The notes under the pieces were generated by a model that worked only from the letters and a program-made list of their open reading frames with translations, was not told where the DNA came from and did no database searches. This document shows positions 57,760 to 64,000 of a stretch of DNA of 64,000 bases, piece by piece. The position numbers were made by a program, and so were the translations under genes. The stretch spans positions 1 to 64,000 of the forward strand of contig NW_026570475.1 of assembly GCF_019649055.1 (NCBI RefSeq), given 5' to 3'. How positions within the stretch are numbered: position 1 is the stretch's first letter; the number at the start of each line of letters is the position of its first letter. The stretch comes from Paramacrobiotus metropolitanus. Taxonomy: Eukaryota > Tardigrada > Eutardigrada > Parachela > Macrobiotidae.

Positions 57760-59640
57760 AGTTCGTTGCAAATAATGCTTCCTTTTGCTACCCACCGAAC
57801 CAGGCGATCACCTACTCATTGCCAAAAACCGAAAAATCAGCTTCTAAGTTCGAAAAAGGGAGCGTGGGCAGAGTTTACTTAGCCAGCCCGTCTTAGTCGC
57901 CGTTGTCGCGCCCCGACGTATAGGCTCGGTTTTTCCCATGAAATGGCGCTCGCCGATCTTGCGAACCACCTGCAAGCTGTGTTAACTGGACGACCCACTA
58001 GTCGATCACCCGGTGCGGGCGGAAGAAGTACTGGACCCACCCTCCATCGGTCTTCCTGACGGGCCGCAAGCGATATTCATGAGGCCATTCATTACCGGTA
58101 AAGTTGGGAGAGTGGGAGTGGACGAACTGCACCAGCAGCCTGGACGGACGGGATTGGTTGTGTCCGGCAATGGCATTACAGTGTAGTACGGCTCTTCCAT
58201 TGGTCCTCTGACAATGCGGCCGTTATGCTGCCACATCAAGTAACTCAGCACATGAGACGTCTACCGAGAAACATGTCTGGGCGCATTATTCACGAAATCG
58301 TTTGAAATTATCAAAGCAGTTTCTCTAAGTTGTGATGTTGCAAAGGCTTACGAAGTTTGGCACTTCCTTGATTCCCGGGAAGGTTTACTTGTCGAATATA
58401 TTCAGGAATCAGCATTATTTAAATCTGCAAACCGAGGCCAACGGATGACCATCTAACGTCCAAACAGATCAGGAAAAATAGCAGTATATTGTTCCCATAA
58501 CCGAGAAAATCACGGCCGACGCTTGAAAAGTGGCCAAGAATAAGGTGCTTCGCACTCGCAACAGTAGTCTTAATTAAATTCTTACGTTTTACAAAATCTA
58601 GACAGGACAATGTTATTTAGCGTTGCCTTTTATTTTCTGGAGTCGGCTCAAAATGCGAGATGAGAGACCTTCGACACAATTCATTTTCGAGACAAAGGAT
58701 ATTTATGAACTTTTATTAGACTATTCACTCGAGCCCCAAATTGTTGAATGCTTCAGTGATCACTTATAATTACGATCTGATATATATATTACATGAACTA
58801 GCCAAATGCAGTAACTGAGATGAAAAAGGTCACTACTCTCCAGGAAAACTAAGGAAACACAATGTTAAGCAATGTCAGACCCGGCTTATGCGTTAATACC
58901 AAAGAGCCGTTGGTTCAGCCGCTGTGCAACCCGCTGACCAATAAAAGCGTTCCCCGGCGACACCCAATATTGAAAAAGCCGATTGTGTTTGCTTTGGTAC
59001 TTCTTTACGTCTTCCATAATCCTGTTGCTATTCGGTTTTCGCCGCTTTGTCGAACGTACTAAAGAGCAGATAAACATGTGAAGGAGTGTCGTGCAACCTG
59101 TCTCTAAATGAGTGCTGTCCCCAAATGAGTGCTGACAGTTGGTGCACACCACCAACTGCTTCGGCAATCCAATGGTGAAACAGAGCAACGTGTGGCAGTT
59201 TTCCGGGCACCAACCCCGGAGTGGGGCTATATGCGAACCACTGACCGATCAGTTATCAGTTGTTTTTTCGAGGCAGTTAAAATGGAAGCCATGAACGACC
59301 AAGTTAATGCCACGGTTGGTGGCAAAAACGTTAGTCGAAGGTGGCAAAAACTAGGGAAAAACGGTTGGTGCCAAAAAATATGCAAAAACGTTAGTCAAAA
59401 TTATTCAGTCCATCATTCAGGCTTTGTGTGGGACCCAATTTAGCGCCAGGCCTCGCCCTGCAAATCCATCCGGTGTCATGCTGTACAAGGTCAAGATGTA
59501 AAACTGAAACTGAGATCTGCTATACGACAACTGAAAATGGAACAATAATTCCGATGTTCTGTTACGACAGAAATTTTGTACTACAACTTTACAAGCGATG
59601 ACAATGCTGGCAGGTGGAATTAACCAGAGGGAAGAGGTTC
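57760..59640. other. No recognisable gene
   Basis: Short frames at 58006-58251 (minus), 58419-58610 (minus), 58862-59062 (plus) and 59129-59443 (plus) have no motifs. At 59305-59400 the phrase aaaaacg-ttagtc/ggttggtg repeats three times with small changes. Confidence 0.4.
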
Positions 59641-59644
59641 TTCA

Positions 59645-59824
59645 TTAGACTTCCTGGGAGGCTTCGGCAGCCGGAGCAGCGGCCTTCTTGCCTCCAGACT
59701 TCGGTTTGGGCTCCACATGGGTCTCCTGGGGACCACCCGCGGTCTTCTTGGGCAGCAGTGTCGGTGCGATGTTGGGCAGCACACCACCCTGGGCGATCGT
59801 CACACCAGACAGCAGCTTATTCAA
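59645..59824 (-). CDS. H2AX: Histone H2A.X C-terminal exon (partial)
   Basis: The exon encodes the last 59 residues of an H2[20 protein letters not shown] is the H2A docking region almost unchanged, followed by LLPKKT, a Lys/Ala-rich linker with SGGKKA, and the terminal ASQEV. The SQE-hydrophobic ending is the DNA-damage kinase site that defines H2A.X (human ends SQEY). The frame has no stop. It begins directly after an AG (gaatttgtag) at a phase-0 boundary, so an intron precedes it; the rest of H2A is absent from the neighbouring DNA. Its GC-rich third positions differ from the AT-rich surroundings. It lies on the same strand as, and just beyond, the truncated capsid gene. Confidence 0.9.
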   Translation of the reverse strand: MNKLLSGVTIAQGGVLPNIAPTLLPKKTAGGPQETHVEPKPKSGGKKAAAPAAEASQEV

Positions 59825-59865
59825 CTACAAATTCAACTAGTTAATTTACGATATTTACAACCACA

Positions 59866-61082
59866 TCACACACACTTTAAAGTGTTACAAAGATTAAACA
59901 CGTAAAATAACACGTAAATTAAAACAGTATGTCCTTTAGCATACTCGCTACGGTCCACCCACAAAGTACCGTTGGGACATCCTTTCATATTAAGTGCATC
60001 CATTAGACCGTCATAGCATTCCAAATATTGTCCACTTGTGAAGTTGGTTCGGTATGGTTCGGCTGGAAACGATTGACCATCAAGAGTGACACTGAGTTGT
60101 GAAACATCGCAATGCTCAAATAGAAAGGGGTTTAGCTTTGCACCTCCGGTAATTCGATCTGATCTCACAAAGGTCAGAAATACCGCTTTTGGTAACTGAC
60201 CGAGATGAAAGTTATTGATTTCAGTATGTTGTGTTCCCTGAGCAATGTCAGCAGTACGAATTACAGTGCGTTCAATATGATATTTCGCCATATTTGTTAA
60301 CAATGTTTTGGAAACAGCGTTCATGTAATCCGGTGTACCAATGAACCTGCGCACGGAAAGCCGGGGATTACGCATAAAGATCTGATAATCTGAAACTGCG
60401 TTATCCCATTGTCGCAAATAAAATTCGGGTTTGTTAAAATAAAATTTTATTTGTACTGGAACTCCAGTTAGCAGTGGCTTTGACTGCAGGCAAAGGTCAG
60501 TGAAAATTTTACCAGAGACTGGAACAAATGCACTCGCTTCAAAAAGGCTTTGCCGTTTTACTTCACCAGCGTTAGTAGGCGATGTTTCATGATTTCCAGC
60601 CGTATCCAAATAAAATCCACCTGCTGTTAATTGAGACTGCATCGCTGCTTTACTGTAATTTAAAACAGCTTCGAACATTGCTCGGTAGGGATAAAACTGA
60701 CTGCAATCGGATACTACCCGATTGCATACAGACACATGAACTGATTGAAAAATGCTTTGCACTATAAAATTAACCGGCGCGACTTTCTCATCTATAGTAG
60801 TTGAAACCTAAGCCATAGGCTGGTCGTTGGTCGCAGGACGTTTCTTTTTAATTGCAAGTTCACATTCAAAATATAAATCGGCAAGTAAAAGCATGCCATT
60901 AGTAGATTCAGGAATCTGAAAATTTAACTCCCCGTGAATCGGGGCGTCTTCAGAAGGCGTTGATGTGGGGCCAAGCTCTGGGTCTCAGTCCGCCACCGAT
61001 CGACAAAAGAAGCTGGCACGGAAAACAGATGCATATCGCTACTCATAGCGGGCTCAGAGCCCTCGATCAGAAGTGCAGCCAT
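59866..61082 (-). pseudogene. Polinton major capsid protein (double jelly roll), damaged and truncated
   Basis: This is the hexon-type capsid protein known from Polintons/adintoviruses (the F54H12.2-like family). The ATG at 61082 lies 3 bases after the stop of the pVI-like gene. The first frame has the N-terminal LFSVP block. A frameshift near 60970 moves to a frame with NGMLLLADLYFECELAIKK, and a TAG follows at 60810-60808. Then the frame is open to 59866, with KVAPVNFIVQSIFQSV, YPYRAMFEAVLNY, SQLTAGGFYLDTAG and DLCLQSKPLLTGV, all typical. Recognisable sequence ends at RSEYAKGHT (about 59930), where the family's C-terminal strands are expected. The remaining length, about 390 codons in all, is short for the family. 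Confidence 0.88.
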
Positions 61083-61085
61083 TAT

Positions 61086-61526
61086 TTAAAAAATGTCGGG
61101 AAAATCGCTTGGTGGACGGCGTCGAATAACTCTAAGTTTACGTTTTTTTCTAGATGCTTTAATAGATTTCGTGCGCTTCCGCTTTCCACTTCCTTGTTGT
61201 GGTGTTTGTGGAGTTGGTGTCGGGTCTAGCGTTTTACTAATTTTTTCAGCTATCTGAGACGCAGCGTTCGAAACTACGCTTTGGGCAACCTCTTTTAAAT
61301 GTGGCTTCGCAGATTCAAACGCTGCCCTTGCATGAGGTGCAGCGCTCCTAACAAGAGGCGCAGCAAAGCGCGCCACTTTAGAGAAAAGCGTTCGAAAAAA
61401 ATCTGCAATGCCTGAACCGCTTTGAAGACCCGACGTCTTATATCTGCCAAGATGTCCATAACCGACTTGGTTCTCTTTAAGTAGGTCCTCAAATAGAAGG
61501 TGATCAGGTTTAAAAGGCACAAGCAT
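61086..61526 (-). CDS. Small basic virion protein, adenovirus pVI/pX-like
   Basis: The intact 146-residue ORF has an amphipathic N-terminal half, GSGIADFFRTLFSKVARFAA at ~37-56, then Ala-rich helices, a Pro/Thr/Gln linker and a strongly basic tail with KRKRTK and RKKRKLRVIRR. Polinton and adintovirus genomes encode such a protein beside penton and hexon, where it is compared with adenovirus membrane-lytic pVI or core protein pX. The sequence supports the general class, not the exact equivalence. It starts 2 bases after the penton stop and ends 3 bases before the capsid ATG. No damage is seen. Confidence 0.75.
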   Translation of the reverse strand: MLVPFKPDHLLFEDLLKENQVGYGHLGRYKTSGLQSGSGIADFFRTLFSKVARFAAPLVRSAAPHARAAFESAKPHLKEVAQSVVSNAASQIAEKISKTLDPTPTPQTPQQGSGKRKRTKSIKASRKKRKLRVIRRRPPSDFPDIF

Positions 61527-61528
61527 TT

Positions 61529-62500
61529 TCAGTAAGGCTTAGCTGGTCGGAAATGGAGTTTTACAAGAGATTTGCCAAACCGAAATTTGCAAGTGTCAAC
61601 CTCAGTACTCAGTGCTACTTTTATAGATTCCATATAGTTTCTAACAACGGGAACGTAGTGTGGTTCATCAAATCGTTCAGTAACTAATTCAAACGGTTGT
61701 CCTCTAATAGGCACACAGCGGAGAAGTTTAGCGCTTGCATCACCGACAAGCGAATAGTCTGCAATATCCGAATAAACAAAAAGAAGTTGGTTGCCTATAT
61801 TGATACTGAGAGCTCGGTCGGCATCAAAAGATGTATTTCTATCGACAGCGATTGATGTGCTCTTCATGGACTTGACGGTGCTCAAACCTTTTACAACGTT
61901 ATACTCAGTGTAATCACCCCGTTTTGCGCTATCAACACGCGAGCGATAGTATTCCACATTGTTTGGAGCTTGGCTAGAATCTAGTGGAGAAATACTGGAA
62001 TCTTTAAAACCTAATAGATTTTGGAGAAACTTGGAATCTTCTTCAAATCGGACGCTAACTCGAAGACTAAAGAGTTTGATTCTGACGTTCATGCTTGCAG
62101 ACGAGTACGAAAATGAATAAGCTTTCAATGTTGTTCTGGTTTCTTGTTCACCAGGTGCACCACGCAAGGCAGCCAGTTTTGGAGATTGAGAATTAAGTGT
62201 CTGGAGTAATTTAACAGGTGTGTAGAACCCGGCAGGCAGAACAACGGCTGCATATGAATATTCACAAGTGTTTGTGTCATCAAGCAGTTTAATGATCTGG
62301 CGTACCACCATTTTTTGGTCTGTAGGAATATTGTACATCGTATTCGGGTAATGCAATTCCACAAGGCCGACTTCCCAACGACCATTCAAAGTAACAGGTG
62401 TCTTAAGTTTGGTTGTCCATTCAGCAGCGGTATTCACATAAGTTTCCATTGACGCATCACTGGGTAAAGTTACATAAAAGGGTGTGTAACCGTTATTCAT
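61529..62500 (-). CDS. Polinton penton-like minor capsid protein
   Basis: The intact 323-residue ORF begins MNNGYTPFYVTLPSDAS, with EWTTKLKTPVTLNGRWEVGL and ELHYPNTMYNIP following. This N-terminal pattern is shared by the single-jelly-roll minor capsid (penton) proteins of Polintons/adintoviruses, which form capsid vertices. The remainder is beta-rich, with VRFEEDSKFLQNLLGFK near the middle and a C-terminal SLVKLHFRPAKPY. Its ATG overlaps the integrase stop by 8 bases. It is the best-preserved gene of the module. The family is recognised from memory of such elements. Confidence 0.88.
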   Translation of the reverse strand: MNNGYTPFYVTLPSDASMETYVNTAAEWTTKLKTPVTLNGRWEVGLVELHYPNTMYNIPTDQKMVVRQIIKLLDDTNTCEYSYAAVVLPAGFYTPVKLLQTLNSQSPKLAALRGAPGEQETRTTLKAYSFSYSSASMNVRIKLFSLRVSVRFEEDSKFLQNLLGFKDSSISPLDSSQAPNNVEYYRSRVDSAKRGDYTEYNVVKGLSTVKSMKSTSIAVDRNTSFDADRALSINIGNQLLFVYSDIADYSLVGDASAKLLRCVPIRGQPFELVTERFDEPHYVPVVRNYMESIKVALSTEVDTCKFRFGKSLVKLHFRPAKPY

Positions 62501-63503
62501 TTTCGATAACTTTAGACAATTCCTGTGTATAAAACTTTCCTAAAATTTGCTCGTTATTCCGATCCACGACCTCGTAAACGGGGATTTGGTGCTTGATAAC
62601 TTTTGAAATAGTAAAAATCTCTTAGCTAAAATTCGCGCTGGCCCCTTTCTCAAAAATTCCCTTGGCACGTGCAATACGGACTTTATCGCCCTCTTTAAAT
62701 AAGATTGGTAGTGTACGGTCACTTCTTAAATAACGGCTATATAGGCGCTCAAAAACTTTTCGAATATCATTAGTCTTTATAGTATCTGGTGCCATGCCGT
62801 GAGCACGATGTATCGAATTATTGTAGACGTCAACGATGTCTTGCAGTTTATCATGATACTTCCGGGTGCCCCGTAGTTGCATAAGTCTTACAAGACGCGA
62901 CCGCAGTGTTTTTATAAATCTTTCGGCCATCGAGCATTTGATGTCATCGTTTTGAGAAGAAAAAAGTAAAATTTCTTTGCTGGTTAATAAGCTTTTTACA
63001 GCTTTGTTGTAAAATTCTTTTCCTACGGAAAACAGAAGCAACTTGTCAGCTCAGGTCTCCAAAAAATGTCACGCACCCATACCTTTATCAACTTGCAGTT
63101 TTATAGGATCTCCTAAAGACTGAAAGATTTTCACAAACGCAGCGGCGACATCGTTGCCGGACTTTGATTTAACAGGTTGAACTGCGGCCTTCCTGGTGAA
63201 ACAGTCAATTGCAACGAGCAAGAACTTAATGCCGCGGTTTTCTTTGGAGAACAGAGTCAAGTCCATCAAGTCAGCCTGCAGCTGCTGACCAGGAGCAATA
63301 ACAACTATAGGATTTCTAGGAAATTTGTATCTGCGGTCTTTATGCAGGCTGTATGCCTCAAGCGTTTGCAGATGGCGAAGGGTGCTCTTTTGGCTGGCTT
63401 TTAACGCTGTTTTCAGTCTCTGCACCCCTCCAAGGCTCCCTTGATGAGCTGGGTTGGAGTACGCTGATATTGTTTGTGCGCTTTTCATTCTTGCTATCGT
63501 CAT
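62493..63503 (-). pseudogene. int: Polinton retroviral-type integrase with one intron
   Basis: The integrase inserts Polinton DNA into the host genome. Exon 1 (63503 to 63077) has the NPAHQGSLGGVQRL start block, the basic KFPRNP stretch, the first catalytic Asp in LQADLMDL and the second in VDKG. A 54-nt GT-AG intron (63076-63023) follows. Exon 2 has EFYNKAV, the catalytic Glu in MAERFIKTLRSRL, YNNSIHRAHG and a KGDKVRIA-like segment, then the C-terminal module typical of this family, PVYEVVDRNNEQI. Near 62625 an in-frame TAA cuts off that last module, about 40 codons. The start is the first ATG before the conserved block; others lie at 63518 (GTG) and 63488. The stop overlaps the penton ATG. 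Confidence 0.85.
63023..63076 (-). other. 54-nt GT-AG intron in Polinton integrase
   Basis: The intron begins gtgcgtgac and ends ttttccgtag, phase 1. On both sides the reading frames and the expected integrase motif order match exactly when it is removed, with the Gly codon split one plus two. Read through, the exon 1 frame would hit a stop at once. The size is close to the PolB introns at 4948-5011 and 5144-5189. Confidence 0.8.
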
Positions 63504-63589
63504 CGTCCTTAGCGTCACAACATGATGACACGCATGTCCATTTCATGTTTTCACCAAATCGTAAATTCAGCGGCACACAGCCAGCCATC

Positions 63590-63976
63590 TTAAATAATTA
63601 TCCAGCCTGATCCGTTCTGGGTACGGGCTGCTGCTTTTTGCATGCGAGTCCGATAATCTAATATTTCATGCGGTGTAAGTTTCTTAAGCTCTCGTTGTAA
63701 GGGCTGACGCTGTGGCATAGTCCGCTTCCGGCGGTCGGCAAATAGTTCACGTATTGTTTCGGGATCGATGTCTGTAGAAGAGCTCTCGTGCTCGCTGTCT
63801 GGTGACGTTTGCGCAATGTTCATAGGGGATGAAGCAGGACGCTTACGGCGTTTTTTCTCCCCGGTTGAGTGGGTAAAACGGCGTTTAGTCTTGGGTTTAG
63901 TAGGGGGAATAAGCTTTTTATGTGCAATCAGAGGAGAGGGTAAGGGCTGAGTTTCAAGTGGGTTTGTTGTATCCAT
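63590..63976 (-). CDS. Unrecognised basic protein upstream of integrase
   Basis: The 128-residue ORF has a Pro/Thr-rich start, clusters of basic residues (KPKTKRRF, EKKRRKRP) that look like a nuclear localisation signal, an acidic Ser-rich stretch (DSEHESSSTD), and a helical basic C-terminus with TPHEILDYRTRMQKAAAR. I know no family for it. It lies on the same strand just before the integrase, so it is probably another gene of the Polinton. The ATG at 63976 is near the window edge; the sequence upstream is not available. Confidence 0.5.
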   Translation of the reverse strand: MDTTNPLETQPLPSPLIAHKKLIPPTKPKTKRRFTHSTGEKKRRKRPASSPMNIAQTSPDSEHESSSTDIDPETIRELFADRRKRTMPQRQPLQRELKKLTPHEILDYRTRMQKAAARTQNGSGWIII

Positions 63977-64000
63977 CGCGCGTGGCTTTAATGCTAGAAA

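Larger units (their letters stand above)
59866..64000 (-). mobile_element. Polinton/Maverick (adintovirus-type) element, partial
   Basis: Integrase, penton-like, pVI-like and capsid genes occur on one strand with tiny overlaps or gaps, the compact arrangement of this virus-like transposon family. PolB, ATPase and protease are not in this part and may lie beyond the right edge or be lost. The left end is broken in the capsid gene near 59930. Terminal inverted repeats were not seen. Confidence 0.85.

Noticed and set aside
59614-59844. Plus-strand 76-codon ORF
   Set aside because: It is the antisense of the H2A.X exon.
62125-62385. 86-codon minus-strand ORF inside the penton gene
   Set aside because: It is an out-of-frame shadow of the intact penton-like ORF.
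3489-64000. Left PolB and right capsid module as one Polinton
   Set aside because: They are about 54 kb apart, on opposite strands, with many unrelated elements between. Polintons are usually 15-25 kb.

Overview
This looks like a eukaryotic, most likely invertebrate animal, nuclear segment made almost entirely of transposable and virus-like DNA. The evidence is GT-AG introns of 46-64 nt, a histone H2A.X terminal exon, two Polinton/Maverick (adintovirus-type) remnants, many Ty3/gypsy fragments, a site-specific-type non-LTR retrotransposon with a C-terminal restriction-like endonuclease, and a hAT-type foldback element. There is no bacterial-style gene organisation. I see no complete ordinary host gene and no tRNA or rRNA. 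The species cannot be fixed from the sequence alone.

Layout. 0-3 kb: gypsy pol scrap, a 61-bp direct repeat, a ~600-bp AAT microsatellite and an unrecognised minus-strand gene broken between two frames. 3.5-5.35 kb: the N-terminal half of a protein-primed family B DNA polymerase (Polinton PolB), split by short introns. 7.2-7.9 kb: gypsy RT. 11.5-14.2 kb: an unrecognised Pro/Gln-rich ORF, then gypsy RT. 15.3-16.9 kb: gypsy gag and protease on the minus strand. 17-21 kb: a repeat domain with a 102-bp tandem array, a hairpin and a perfect 58-bp inverted repeat. 21.5-23.3 kb: a 21-bp minisatellite running into gypsy RT, RNase H and integrase. 23.3-32.4 kb: mostly featureless, with a possible PolB scrap and a gag scrap. 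32.4-33.7 kb: the 3' tail of a non-LTR element and a gag-like ORF. 37.8-38.3 kb: gypsy integrase C-terminus. 39.2-42.0 kb: a nearly intact non-LTR retrotransposon. 43.9-53.0 kb: gypsy scraps on both strands, two LTR candidates with a gag between them, a 34-bp palindrome, and a pair of inverted ~250-bp repeats. 56.9-57.7 kb: a hAT-like foldback element with 8-bp target-site duplications. 59.6-64 kb: the H2A.X exon followed by a compact minus-strand Polinton module.

The most coherent unit is the right-hand Polinton. Read leftward from the window edge it runs: basic unknown protein, retroviral-type integrase with one intron, penton-like minor capsid protein, small basic pVI/pX-like protein, double-jelly-roll major capsid protein. 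Genes from integrase to capsid overlap or are separated by 2-3 bases. Penton and pVI-like genes are intact; integrase and capsid each carry a premature stop, and the capsid gene also has a frameshift and loses its 3' end just before the H2A.X exon. The best candidates for something unusual are this capsid/H2A.X junction, the short introns in otherwise viral genes, the 102-bp array whose period keeps several frames open, and the non-LTR ORF split by one amber codon from its zinc finger.
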